64,000 nucleotides of DNA from NCBI GenBank assembly GCA_036346225.1, contig JARFIW010001178.1, forward strand, positions 1,368,917-1,432,916, given 5' to 3'. How positions within the stretch are numbered: position 1 is the stretch's first letter; each line of letters opens with the position of its first letter. The stretch comes from Platerodrilus igneus. Lineage: Eukaryota; Arthropoda; Insecta; Coleoptera; Lycidae. The notes below the pieces were generated by a model that was not told the DNA's origin, ran no database searches, and saw only the letters and a list, made by a program, of their open reading frames with translations. Shown one piece after another: positions 11,134 through 21,390 of the stretch. The position numbers and the translations under genes were made by a program.

Positions 11134-11403
11134 TTACTTTTGTTTTATTACTAATTTCGCTTCTGGCATGCCTGCCCCTCTGGTGGATTCTTCTAAAACA
11201 TCTAAGGTCGAAGCAAATTTATTTATTGTACTGGTCATATTTTGTTGTAACAATAAACCAGAAGGTGCACTGCTCGTTACAAACTTTGTGATTTTCTTAG
11301 CGGCAAGCAAAATTCGCTCGATTTTGGTGGCCATTTTAGCAGATACTTTTGTAGAAGGTAATTTATCTGCAATTATTCCATAATAAGTACCGTATTTATT
11401 CAC
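11134..11403 (-). CDS. Possible N-terminal exon or separate short frame upstream of the piggyBac transposase
   Basis: An 89-codon minus-strand frame beginning MNKYGTYYGIIADKL, rich in Lys and Ala, with no motif I recognise. It ends just upstream of the transposase N-terminus in the same orientation, inside the TIR-bounded element. It could be an upstream exon or leader of the transposase gene, or non-functional open sequence. Confidence 0.3.
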   Translation of the reverse strand: MNKYGTYYGIIADKLPSTKVSAKMATKIERILLAAKKITKFVTSSAPSGLLLQQNMTSTINKFASTLDVLEESTRGAGMPEAKLVIKQK

Positions 11404-11570
11404 AGGTAATTATTTTCTCGCTCAAAAAGTTATTTTATTGAATACATACATGAAATTCTTTATTTACGTAAAATTACCTATATTGTAACATTCATCTTCA
11501 CTGGGTAGTAAAAGACTGTCATGTACAAGAATTGTGAGAAACATGTACTTTTTCTGTAGACAACGCATGC

Positions 11571-11588
11571 GCCATTCGTGGCGCACGG
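11571..11588. repeat. Short hairpin TGCGCCA-TTCG-TGGCGCA
   Basis: A perfect 7-bp stem with a four-base loop in the subterminal region of the piggyBac element. A related TTTGGCGCACGCCA motif lies near the other end at about 8069. Confidence 0.6.
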
Positions 11589-11620
11589 CGGCCACAAGCT
11601 AGAAATTTCAGTTAATAGCC

Positions 11621-11646
11621 GTCGTGCACCACCGGTGGTGTACGAC
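11621..11646. repeat. Subterminal palindrome of the piggyBac element
   Basis: GTCGTGCACCACCGGTGGTG and the following TACGAC form an almost perfect palindrome about 66 bp inside the right end. A half-matching GTTGTGTACCACAGGTGGTAC lies about 12 bp inside the left end (8019-8039). The pairing suggests transposase recognition sites, by inference only. Confidence 0.65.
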
Positions 11647-11716
11647 AACATCAGCTAAAAATAATAACGGTCCACCTGTATGTCTGCAAAAAACTTCTAC
11701 GTCGCGAACGTGTTAA

Positions 11717-12200
11717 TTTTCTATAGTCTATTATCATTCGATATTTTCTCTTGCCTGAGGCGTCTAACTTCTTGGGTACTATTAATACTGGGCGTCTCCA
11801 TGGTGAGTTGGAGTGTTGTATGGTATGTTGTTCTAACAAGTCTGCTGCTTGCCTGTCAGCTTCGTCCTGACTTGCCTGAGGTAGTCTGTATGCTTTTGTA
11901 AAGATTGGTTTGTTATCCGTTAGTTCGATATTATGTTTGGCTGTATTAGTGAATGTTAGGGGTATTCCTTCACAATGGAATATGTCGCGGTATTCAAAAC
12001 ATAAATTTTTAATTGCTCTCTGCTCTTCTTGGTTAATGTCGGTATTAAAGCAAATGTTACTTAAATTTTCTCTTAACATTTCGTCGTTTTCTACGGGTTT
12101 GTAATCGTCTTCTAAATTTTCATCTATTTCCATTTCGTTAAAATTTAATTCCTCTACGTTAATTAGGTTGGTTAATGATAGTTCTACGGGGTCATTTGAG
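11717..12200 (-). pseudogene. Ty3/gypsy pol, N-terminal RT part
   Basis: The minus-strand frame from 12133 to the piggyBac junction contains the gypsy RT entry region: NICFNTDINQEEQRAIKNL, FHCEGIPL, TKAYRLPQASQDE, SPWRRPVLIVPKK and KYRMIIDYRKL, ending at the TTAA target. It continues at 8002 without a frame change if the insert is disregarded. No protease (DTG/DSG) is visible between gag and this point, where only about 250 bases remain, so the protease region appears deleted or unrecognisable. Confidence 0.9.
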
Positions 12201-12369
12201 TTTAAAATTGTCGGAGTGACATAATTATTTTTATTTGTACTAATGCGGTTGGGGTTTCTACCTTGTTGAAATGTTATGTGATTTATTATTGCTATGTTAT
12301 TTTTTGAATTTACTGGAATTTTAATTTTTTTCTGTTCGGGGTTCTATTGTGTATTTTTGTTTGGTTTGG

Positions 12370-12993
12370 GTCCTGTATGGTTTTTATTGGTGAATAGTTT
12401 TTATTCGCGTAGGGTTATATAGTCTGTTCCGATAGTACATTACGTTTTCTTCTTCTATTATCATATTCATGGCTTCTTCTAAATTTTGGGTACGTTGGAA
12501 TCTGATTTTATCTGATAGTCGTTCTGGTAATGCGTTTATATAGATGTTCAGTGCCATTTCGTCAGACATTTTGGTTTTTAAAAGTCGGATATTTTGGCAG
12601 AGTTCTGCAATTTTTCATTTTGTTAAGATTAAACTTTTTACATCCTGGCATTTTACTCAGAATTGGTATGGGGATTGGTTATTTTCCATTCTAATGTTTA
12701 TTAGGTCGCGGATTAGACATTTTAGGTTACGTTGATTACCAAAACATGCTATTAATATGCGTTTTAAGTCTTCCCATTGTTCTAAATCATCTCGGCTGGC
12801 TATTAGTGTTAGTGCCCGTCCGGTCAGTTTACTTATTAGCAGGCGTAAGGAGAAATACGTTTCTTTCATTGTCTCCGGGTTTGTAGAAGGTTTTCAAAAA
12901 TATTTCACACGCTGCGACGGAATTCCCGAGGAGGGCTTCATCTCCGTTAAAGATGGGAATAGTTTTGAGATAAATTTTCATATCTGAACTCAT
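12370..12993 (-). pseudogene. Ty3/gypsy gag (17.6/297-like), broken
   Basis: Minus-strand gag with a plausible start ATG at 12993 (MSSDMKIYLKTIPIFNGDEA). A one-base frameshift near 12850 moves the frame to LRLLISKLTGRALTLIASRD and LEQWEDLKRILIACFGNQRN, the capsid-like region of the insect gypsy/17.6 group. A stop follows at about 12657, and a further piece (12569-12384) carries MALNIYINALPERLSDKIRF. No zinc knuckle is seen, which is usual in this group. Gag, pol, PBS and LTR are all in minus order. Confidence 0.85.
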
Positions 12994-14241
12994 GATTGTT
13001 AAGGGTTGTTCTAATAATTAATAGTTACTTTTGGTTTCAGTTAATTTCAAATTTTTGTAAAAGTTGGGATTTATTTTGTTGGGTTTATTAATTTTCAGTT
13101 TAGATTGCGTCGGGTTATTTATTATTTTTAGTTTGAGTTGTTTTAGGTTATTTAAAGAATCGAGTTGCTTGTCTTTGTACCTAGTTATACGGTGCTGTAA
13201 TTTGAATTGAGAGATTTATTTATGCTCGGTAATGTGTAGTTAATTGCTGTAGCCTTGAATTCGTTTATTTATATTTCGCGAGTGTTAATTTGTCTTAAAT
13301 TCTACTTGAGTTTTGCTTTCTGGAGGTTTCGATGTGAATAAATAATTTCTCGCGGTAATTATTTTACTTTGTATGTTTTTGCGTCAGTTTATGATTTTAT
13401 CTTCGTTTATGTTCTGCTGATTTAAATTAATTCTGTTATAATTATCTCTTATCCGTGGGTGTTTGTAATTTCTAAGTGTCCAAGATGTTTCTCTGTCTCG
13501 TCATCTTGGGTATTAAATATAAAGTTTGCAAGATTTCAGTTTACCGTTTTGTTACAGTATTTGCATCAGTCTTTTTTTATAATTAATGCAATAAGTCGTT
13601 TTAATTACAATGTTTTTGTCTACTGGAGATTTTATTCCAGTCTCTTGATAAATTAATTGCGTAAATGCTTTTGTTATAATTAGATATGTAATTATAGTTT
13701 ATGCAGTTGCGATACGCTTTTCTGAAAAGTTTTATTCAGTCTGTGATAATTTAAATCCTTTTTTTCTACAATTATATAGTTTTTAATGATAAAATGTCAC
13801 GTTTAATAATCGTTTCGTTATATTTAGATATCTCTGTACTGAGAAATATTTAATTACAATCTTTTATAGTCGCGATCCGTTTTTGAATAAATCTTTTTAG
13901 TAGTTGCTTCACTATACTTTGCTTTTCGTACTGAAATAACTTTTTATAACGTTGCGTTGGGTGAATGATGTTTTATTCTCTGATAAGAGTTTCCAGTCGT
14001 AATCTATATGCTTTGTTTTATTTTGTAATGGTTTAATGGGTTAAATTAATAATAGATTGCAAGGTGTTTCTATACTTTATAGAAATGTTACGCTTAAATA
14101 CTCGTTTTTATAATTAATTTTGTTTTATACACTAGCTTACGGTATTAAATGACTTGTAAATTAATTAGGTTCTTTTTTTGGTATTTTAAATTCGTTGTCG
14201 TTCTGTTTTGATAATTCTTGCGCCAGTTATTTTGTATTGTT
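12994..14241 (-). other. AT-rich leader of the gypsy element, no genes
   Basis: About 1.25 kb of very AT-rich sequence without supported coding frames. It lies between the gypsy gag start and the inserted gag-only element. By position it is the proximal part of the gypsy 5' leader, which resumes at 17258-17520 on the other side of the insert. Confidence 0.5.
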
Positions 14242-14441
14242 TGTTATAATCTTATTTTCTAGGTAATTGCGATATCTTGACCGTCTGTGACCTGCCACCT
14301 GCAATGTCACTATTGTCTGGATACAAAGTATTGCATCCGTTCTCATGAACTGTTAATAAACTTTATTAATTGTCCTTGTATTACATTGTTGCACTTCACT
14401 TAATGATTTCTTTAACAATTTCTAATAATTCCTCATTACTT

Positions 14442-15423
14442 CTATTTTGTTATACATACATAGATTTGGAGATACATAACTCCCGTAGGCGTAAGAGAAA
14501 CCTTAACAAGTCGATCATGTGAAGTAAAAGTATTTTCCTCAATAGTAGCAGACCTATAAGCAAAATCCAGGGGTAGGAATTCTGAGTTTAATAAAGTAAC
14601 AACGTCGTCCCAACATTTGAGGGAACGTTGATGTGCTCGGAAAAGAAATAAAGCCTTTCCGGTAAGTAACTCCGGAGTAAAACGAAAAAGTTGCCGAGCA
14701 GAAATATTACGCGAAACACTGAATTCCTTAATACAAAACAAGAATTCCGGTAGAAAACCTTCACCTGAAAAAAGAAACGTTCAATTTAGCGAGCGGGTAT
14801 CGTTTAGTAGGGGTCTTAGTATTGACAGTAGTAGAGGTATCCAATTCTTCCTCGGAATCTGAAGAAAGATAAGGAACTTCTTCGGTAACGGCGGTAGCTA
14901 CATTAAGAGTTTGAGGATCAGAAGAAGACTGTTGACTAAAATCAGCAAAAGTAACACGTTTGAATTTTCTAACAGTCGCTTCAACATCCGAACGAATGGT
15001 CTGTAAAGTGAATAATAATTTATTTTTCGTAAGGGTTTCCTCGTCAGAGCTAGTCATCATCAATTCACAACGTCGCTGAATGTGTACCCATAAGGAGTGT
15101 AAACGGGCAAACTTACTATCAGTAACATCCCCAGTAAAGTAGTCAGAAGACGGTCCAAGTTCAGTAAGCGCGCGTTTAATCTCCTCATGATCCTCTGTAA
15201 ACGTAATTGTATAAGGGCTAGGAGTAAAATACTGATTCATTTCCACTTGAATCGCGTTGCGGACGGCTTTACGCAACCTCTCGACTTTAATGTCAGAGTC
15301 AAATCCTCGAGAAGATAACTCATATTGGAGTTCGGGTTTTAACATCTTATTTACATCCAACCCTCCACGTAACAAAAACAATACACTCAGTATATCAGAG
15401 TTATGTAAAAGTACCAACAACAA
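14442..15423 (-). pseudogene. Retrotransposon gag-like protein, copy 1, with one-base frameshift
   Basis: The N-terminal part has a SAP-like segment (LKPELQYELSSRGFDSDIKV). The C-terminal part has the Retrotrans_gag pattern (FRFTPELLTGKALFLFRAHQ, CWDDVVTLLNSEFLPLDFAY). An extra A in an A-run near 14767 splits the protein into 15423-14761 and 14741-14442. The corresponding run in copy 2 is one base shorter and the frame is open there. The likely start is the internal Met at MLKPEL, about 25 codons in. Confidence 0.8.
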
Positions 15424-16570
15424 CCGAATAAACTATAACATATCAGAAATGAATTGAAACAAAACGATTTTATTCCATACGGACGTAACAAACGGATTAA
15501 ATTTGTGATAGTCCCGTGCAACTGTTATGAGCCACTACCCAAGTTGGCGACACTGGAACGATCCACGTTCAGAAAAATATTGCGCAATAAAGCTAGTACA
15601 TCATAATTGCGTCTCAAATTGTATCACATACCAAAAATGTTTACAGTGATACAAGAGGCGCCTTAAAGAAAAAGATAAAATGTACTCACTTAAAAATGTG
15701 GAACGCTTCACGACTTACTTGCGGCAGGAGCCGTGCTGATTTCCATAGATCTCGTTGGCGTTGTATGGGCGTGGTTCGAGCGTGGTCCGGGCGTGAGTTT
15801 CATTAGGCCAACGTTGGAACCAGATTTGACGTCTTCCCTCTTTTTCTGTTTGTAGGCAGGACGAAGGAATAAGGTGAAGGTAGACATAAAATAGGGCGAG
15901 AGATAAAGGGAAACATACATCCTAAAGAGAAAAGACAAGAAAAGACACCAGGTAAACGTCACTGTTCGACGTCTCGTTGGTTAATAATGATGTACGGTCG
16001 TGTCGCAAACCGCGCACTAGCTTCCTCACTCCACGTCTGCGCATTCTCTTGCGCCGACGCAACTGTCCGAAGTGACGGAAATAAACAAGTTTATTTTTTT
16101 AAATATTGGCGCAAATTCAGTCACATATTTAAAACTGTAAAATGCCAATTTTGGCATGTAACAAATTTCGAAAAAAAGTACTAAGCGTAAGAGAATAAAG
16201 TCAATACAATCAGAAATAGGGCGCCAAAGCTTTCAAATAGTTTACAATTATTGGCGAAAACACAAGTCCAATAATCTGAAATTAGCCAACCACTGATGTT
16301 GAGCAATTAAGAAGGAAAGCAGAACTAAATTTTACGAAAATCAAATCCACACAAGAAATAAAAAAGAGAAATAAATACAAGTTCGAGCGTAAGGGAAGAA
16401 AACATAAGTAGTATCAGGCCGAGAAGCAAAACAAAAATTGGGGCAGAAATTAAGCGAAACAAAATCGAAGCGAACGCTAACCAAAACCAAAATCGAAGCA
16501 AAGGTTATGCCAACGTTACACAAAATAAAAACGGAGCACAAAACATTAACTGAAACAAACTCGCAGGCCA

Positions 16571-16582
16571 CGTTGGGCGCCA
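16571..16582 (-). promoter_or_regulatory. Primer-binding site of the gag-only element, copy 1
   Basis: On the minus strand TGGCGCCCAACG follows the LTR end ACGTAGAATAATTC. TGGCGCC-type sequences are standard tRNA primer sites of LTR elements. The matching site in copy 2 (about 20178-20189) has changed to TGGCGTCCAACG. Confidence 0.75.
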
Positions 16583-17257
16583 GAATTATTCTACGTACCT
16601 AGACGTAGCCGGAAGATAAGTAAATACCAGGCTAACTATCAAACGCGAGTGGAGGAATTCATGTACATACCAAGAAGACAAACAAAAAAATCACGTCGCC
16701 CACGATTATCTATTAACAATAAAAATAAATAAAAGATTCTGTACAAACAAGCAAAAGCAATAAATTAAGCGTTACTATTTCAAAGCAAACAATTAGGTGA
16801 TATGAACAATTTAGTACTTTAGATACGAAGTGCGCATATCGTATTTTACACAAAATAAAATTAATAAGTAGTAAATAAACATGTGAGAGCTTTTGCTAAG
16901 CGATTTTAAAATTGCACTTAATACTTTTGTAAAATAAACTAATCAGTAGGAAAGAATTAACATGTGTGAGCTTTTGTCAAACATTCTTTTTAAATTGTAC
17001 ATAATACCGTTTGTAAAATAAGCCAATCAGTAGAAAAGAATAAGCGTGTGTCTGTCAAACATTCTTAACAATGGTACATCACACCTGTAGAGCGATAATA
17101 TCGCTTCGCAGCAACAAACAATAGTTCCATAATGTCACGTTTCTTATCACGTAACTACACCAAACGCTGATACGGAATATGCCATTGATATACACAAAAG
17201 AAAACAAGTGGTATACCTGTATGTGTCTGGACACTTAGCTTGCAATCCGTCGGGGTG
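16583..17257 (-). repeat. LTR of the gag-only element, copy 1
   Basis: The segment upstream (minus sense) of the primer site. It matches 20190-20868 over its whole length and 6262-6525 over its PBS-proximal half. The outer boundary is taken from where copies 1 and 2 diverge (after GGGGTGA in plus reading). A TG start was not found there, so the true 5' end may be missing. Confidence 0.65.
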
Positions 17258-17520
17258 AATAAAAAATTTCTAATTCTATCGAATATCAATTATAGTTTGT
17301 CAAAATCAATTGGATTTTTAAGGAAATGAACTTATATTAGTTTCTTCGTCGGCTTCATGGACTCGGTCGATGCTTGTACGTTGTCCACGTTGGTTTGGTT
17401 TGTTGGATTTGATCGACTTGTGTATCTTGTCCAACTACTGTTTGGGTTCTGCCAAAATTGCGAATTGAAACTCTTGGTCACCAGTCTTCCGATTTTTGGA
17501 TTCGTAGTGCCCTTTTGACA
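17258..17520 (-). other. Distal leader of the gypsy element
   Basis: Unique sequence between the inserted gag-only copy and the gypsy primer site. It contains no supported gene. The short minus-strand frame 17595-17332 overlaps the LTR, the PBS and the leader. Confidence 0.5.
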
Positions 17521-17536
17521 TTCTACCGCTGCGCCA
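17521..17536 (-). promoter_or_regulatory. Primer-binding site of the minus-strand gypsy element
   Basis: Minus strand TGGCGCAGCGGTAGAA. It resembles the TGGCGCAGTCGGTAGGA primer site of the 17.6/297/gypsy insect elements, complementary to a tRNA-Ser 3' end, with one base missing. It fits the gag and pol type found at 6.5-13 kb. Confidence 0.7.
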
Positions 17537-17837
17537 GTTAAGGTTCTGGCCTTGGGAGCTGTGTTTTTAAAAACTACTTTCAGACTTCTTAACAATTTAT
17601 TTGATTAATACAGAATTGAATGTGGAATTTTACAAACTTGATTGAATTAACTAAGTCCAAAAAGAATTAATTGTATTATTTTGAGTAGCCTAAGCAACTG
17701 CAATGTTAAAGCTGAATACTTTGAATGACTTCCGGGTCTTGAGGCTCCCGGGCTATTTATAATGTCCTTGCCCCTCACAATTCTGTGGAAACTTGCAGAG
17801 CTCATGTCTGCTTATTCTTAATTCTAATCATAATTAC
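17537..17837 (-). repeat. Presumed 5' LTR of the minus-strand gypsy element
   Basis: About 300 bp upstream (minus sense) of the primer site. A TATAAATA box at 17754-17761 is followed by CCCGGGAGCC and a downstream A/T-rich R-U5-like part. The outer limit is where the second gag-only copy begins (about 17838). No partner LTR was found at the 3' end of the element, so LTR status rests on the position of PBS and TATA box. Confidence 0.55.
17754..17761 (-). promoter_or_regulatory. TATA box in the gypsy LTR
   Basis: TATAAATA on the minus strand, within the presumed LTR and about 220 bp upstream of the primer site. Confidence 0.5.
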
Positions 17838-18038
17838 ATTGTTATAATCTTATTTTTAGGTAATTGCAATTTCTTGACCGTCTGTGACCTGCCACCTGCG
17901 GTGTCACTATCGTCTGGATACAAAGTATTGCATCCGTTCTCATGAACTGTTAATAAACTTTATTAATTGTCCTTGTATTACATTGTTGCACTTCACTTAA
18001 TAATTTCTTTAACAATTTCTAATAATTCCTAATTACTT

Positions 18039-19019
18039 CTATTTTGTTATACATACATAGATTGGGGGATACATAACTCCCGTAGGCGTAGGAAAAACCT
18101 TAATAACTCGGTCATGTGAAGTAAAAATATTTTCCTCGATAGTAGCAGACCTATAAGAAAAATCCAGGAGTAAAAATTCTGTGTTTAATAAAGTAACCAC
18201 GTCGTCCCAACATTTGAGGGAACGCTGATGTGCTCGGAAAAGAAGTAAAGCCTTTCCGGTAAGTAATTCCGGAGTAAAACGAAAAAGTTGCCGAGCAGAA
18301 ATATTACGCGAAACACTGAATTCTTTAATACAAAACAAGAATTCCGGTATAAAACCTTCACCTGAAAAAGAAACATTCAATTTAGCGAGCGGGTATTGTT
18401 TAGTAGGGGTCATAGTATTGACAGTAGTAGAGCTATCCAATTCTTTTTCGGAATCTGAAGAAAGGTAAGGAACCTCTTCGGTAACGGCCGTAGCTACATT
18501 AAGAGTTTGAGGATTAGAAGAAGGCTGTTGACTAAAATCAGCAGCAGTAACACGTTTGAATTTTCTAACAGTCGCTTCAACATCCGAATGAGTGGTCTGT
18601 AAAGTGAATAATAATTTATTTTTCGTTAGGGTTTCCTTGTCAGAGCTAGTCACCATCAATTTACAACGTCGCTGAATGTGTACCCATAAGGAGCGTAAAC
18701 GGGTAAACTTACTATCAGTAACATCCCCAGTAAAGTCGTCAAAAGACGGTCCAAGTTCAGTAAGCGCGCGTTTAATCTCTTTATGATCCTCTGTAAACGT
18801 AATTGTATAAGGGCTAGGAGTAAAATACTGATTCATTTCCACTTGAATCGCGTTGCGGGCGGCTATACGCAACCCCTCGACTTTAATGTCAGAGTCAAAT
18901 CCTCGAGAAAATAACTCATATTGGAGTTCGGGTTTTAACATCTTATTTACATCCAACCCCCCACGTGACAAAAACAATACACACAGTATATCAGAGTTAT
19001 GTAAAAGTACCAACAACAA
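18039..19019 (-). CDS. Retrotransposon gag-like protein, copy 2 (open frame, 326 codons)
   Basis: An intact frame for a gag-like protein. Residues about 26-65 form a SAP-like segment (LKPELQYELFSRGFDSDIKV). The middle is Ser/Thr-rich and acidic (SSDSEKELDSSTTV). From about residue 225 there is a Retrotrans_gag-type region (ISARQLFRFTPELLTGKALL, SLKCWDDVVTLLNTEFLLLD). The protein stops soon after that domain (YVCITK), at the same place as copy 1, without a zinc knuckle, protease or RT. It would be a capsid-like protein of a non-autonomous element. The initiator may be Met 26 rather than the first Met. Confidence 0.75.
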   Translation of the reverse strand: MLLVLLHNSDILCVLFLSRGGLDVNKMLKPELQYELFSRGFDSDIKVEGLRIAARNAIQVEMNQYFTPSPYTITFTEDHKEIKRALTELGPSFDDFTGDVTDSKFTRLRSLWVHIQRRCKLMVTSSDKETLTKNKLLFTLQTTHSDVEATVRKFKRVTAADFSQQPSSNPQTLNVATAVTEEVPYLSSDSEKELDSSTTVNTMTPTKQYPLAKLNVSFSGEGFIPEFLFCIKEFSVSRNISARQLFRFTPELLTGKALLLFRAHQRSLKCWDDVVTLLNTEFLLLDFSYRSATIEENIFTSHDRVIKVFPTPTGVMYPPIYVCITK

Positions 19020-20189
19020 CCGAATAAACTATAACATATCAGAAGTGAATTGAAACAAAACGATTTTATTCCATACGGACGTAACAAACGGATTAAATTT
19101 GTTATAGTCCCGTGCAACTGTTGTGAGCCGCTACCCAAGTTGGCGACTCTGGAATGCTCCACGTTTAGAAAAATATTGCGCAATAAAGCTATTACGTCAT
19201 AATTGCGTCTCAAATTGTATCACATACCAAAAATGTTTACAGTGATACAAGAGGCGCCTTAAGGAAAAAGATAAAATGTACTCACTTAAAAATGTGGAAC
19301 GCTTCACGGCTTATGGTTATCCTTGCGGCAGGAGCCGTGCTAATTTCCATGGATCTCGTTGGCGTTGTATGGGCGTGGTTCGAGCGTGGTCCGGGCGTGA
19401 GTTTCATTAGGCCATCGTTGGAACCAGATTTGACGTTTTCCCTCTTCTTCTGTTTGTAGACAGGACGAAGGAATAAGGTGAAGGTAGAGATACGATAGGG
19501 CGTGAGATAAAGGGAAACCTACATACTAAAAGAGAAAAGACAAGAAAAGACACACCAGGTAAACGTCACTGTTTGATGTCTCGTTGGCTAATAATGATGT
19601 CCGGTCGTGTCGCAAACGGCGCACTTACTTACTCACTCCACGTCTGCGCATTCTCTTGCGCCGACGCAACTGTCCGAAGTAACGGAAATAAACAAGTTTA
19701 TTTTTTAAAATATTGGCCCGAATTCAGTACATATTTAAAACTGTAAAATAACAATTTTGGCATGTAACAAATTTCAAAAAAAAGTACTAAACGTAATAGA
19801 ATAAAGTCAATACAATCAGAAATAGGGCGCCAGAACTTTCAAAGGGTCTACAATTATTGGCGAAAACACAAGTCCAATAATTTCAAATTAGCCAACCACT
19901 GATGTTGAGCGATTAAGAAGGAAAGCAGAACTAAGTTTTACGAAAATTAAACCCACAGAAGAAATAAAAAAAAGAAATAAATACAAGTTCGAGCGTAAGG
20001 GAAGAAAACATAATTAGTATCAGGCCGAGAAGCAAAACAAAAATTGGGGCAGAAATTAAGCGAAACAAAATCAAAGCGATCGCTAACCAAAACCAAAATG
20101 GAAGCAAAGGTTAAGCCAACGTTACACAAAATAAAATCGGAGCACAAAAGAATTAACTAAAACAAACTCGCAGCCCACGTTGGACGCCA

Positions 20190-20868
20190 GAATTATTCTA
20201 CGTACCTTGACGTAGCCGGAAGATAAGTAAATACCAGGCTAACTATCAATCGCGGAGAAGGGGGGATTCACCTACATACTAAAAAAACAAACAAAAAAAC
20301 ACGTCGCCCACGATTATCTATTAACAATAAAAATAAATAAAAGATTCTTTACAAACAAGCAAAAGCAATAAATTAAGCGTTACTATTTCGAAGCAAACAA
20401 TTAGGTGATATCAACAATTTAGTACTTTAATTACGAAGTGCGCATCTCGTATTTTATACAAAATAAAATTAATCAGTAGTAAATAAACATGTAAGAGCTT
20501 TTGCCAAGCGATTTTAAAATTGCACCTAATATTTTTGTAAAATAAACTAATCATTAGGAAAGAATTAACATGTGTGAGCTTTTGTCAAACATTCTTTTTA
20601 AATTGTACATAATACCGTTTGTAAAATAAGCCAATCAGTAGAAAAGAATAAGCGTGTGTCTGTCAAACATTTTTAACAATGGTACGTCACATCTGTAGAG
20701 CGATAATATCGATTCCCAGCAACAAACAATAGTTCTACAATGTCACGTTTCTTATCACGTAACTACACCAAACGCTGATACGGAATATGCCATTGATATA
20801 CACAAAAGAAAACAAGTGGTATACCTGTATGTGTCTGGACACTTAGCTTGCAATCCGTTGGGGTGAGT
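20190..20868 (-). repeat. LTR of the gag-only element, copy 2
   Basis: Collinear with 16583-17257. Beyond 20868 the sequence is unrelated to the flank of copy 1. Confidence 0.65.
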
Positions 20869-20928
20869 CAGCACAGCAACGCCTTGGTCGTCAAGATCCA
20901 TTCACCCTGCCACCGTAACTGCAGTAGC

Positions 20929-20985
20929 GGTCTACGGACAAAAGCAGTTAATCTACAGACAAAAGCAGTTGGTCTACATAAAGAA
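20929..20985. repeat. Two tandem copies of a 22-bp unit
   Basis: GTCTACGGACAAAAGCAGTT is followed by a variant TCTACAGACAAAAGCAGTTG. Confidence 0.6.
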
Positions 20986-21234
20986 AGAACCAATTTGGCC
21001 TCCTGCTACGAGCTACAAAGAGAATCGGAGTAGAATGGGTAAGCGCGGAAAAACTCACCAATACACGCATGATACCTCCTACTTGTCGAACAAAAAAACG
21101 TGCATTGCTTTTAAAGTACTGTGACGAACGATGTAAAAAATATTTCAACGTACAAGCTGCAGAATCAAATTCAAAATAGGTTCAAATAACACGAGTTCAA
21201 ACTGCAATCCTCGCGTTATTGAAGCACGATTAGC

Positions 21235-21390
21235 AAAAGTGAAAAGTACGCAAGTATTAAGTTTTAAGTTTCAAGTTTTAAAGTTTCAAGTATTAAAGTA
21301 ATAAGAAATATTAAAAATCAAGTATTACGCGAGCTTTAATCAAGTAATAAGTATTCAATATCAAATATTAAGTATCAAGTATTAACACGT
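21235..21390. repeat. Degenerate AAGTATTAAG/AAGTTTCAAG-type repeat tract
   Basis: Many irregular copies of AAGTATTAAG, AAGTTTCAAG and AATATTAAG over about 150 bases. Confidence 0.55.

Larger units (their letters stand above)
8003..11716 (-). mobile_element. piggyBac-type DNA transposon inserted in gypsy pol, with TTAA duplication
   Basis: TTAA occurs at 8003-8006 and 11713-11716. The sequences just inside are inverted matches, CACGATCGCGACGT at the left end and CACGTTCGCGACGT read inward from the right, so the element proper is 8007-11712 (3706 bp). Deleting it with one TTAA leaves the gypsy RT frame uninterrupted at a conserved position, so the boundaries are exact. Inside, on the minus strand, are both halves of a piggyBac transposase separated by a LINE tail. 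GTACCAC/GGTGGTAC palindromes lie just inside both ends, a usual place for subterminal repeats in piggyBac elements. Confidence 0.93.
14242..17257 (-). mobile_element. Gag-only LTR-retrotransposon copy 1 (LTR, PBS, leader, gag)
   Basis: About 3.0 kb shared with 17838-20868 at high identity. In minus order it has an LTR of about 675 bp (17257-16583), a primer site TGGCGCCCAACG (16582-16571), a leader of about 1.1 kb, a gag frame (15423-14442) and about 200 bp of tail. No pol and no second LTR are present. Both copies end at the same places, so the short structure predates duplication or is that of a non-autonomous family. It sits within the leader of the neighbouring gypsy element. Target duplications were not resolved. 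Confidence 0.7.
17838..20868 (-). mobile_element. Gag-only LTR-retrotransposon copy 2
   Basis: Same organisation as 14242-17257: tail, gag (19019-18039, open), leader, altered PBS (about 20178-20189) and LTR (20190-20868), all minus strand. Differences from copy 1 are scattered substitutions and small indels. Its 3' end lies exactly against the presumed gypsy LTR, which suggests the two copies and the gypsy element share an insertion or recombination history. Confidence 0.7.
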
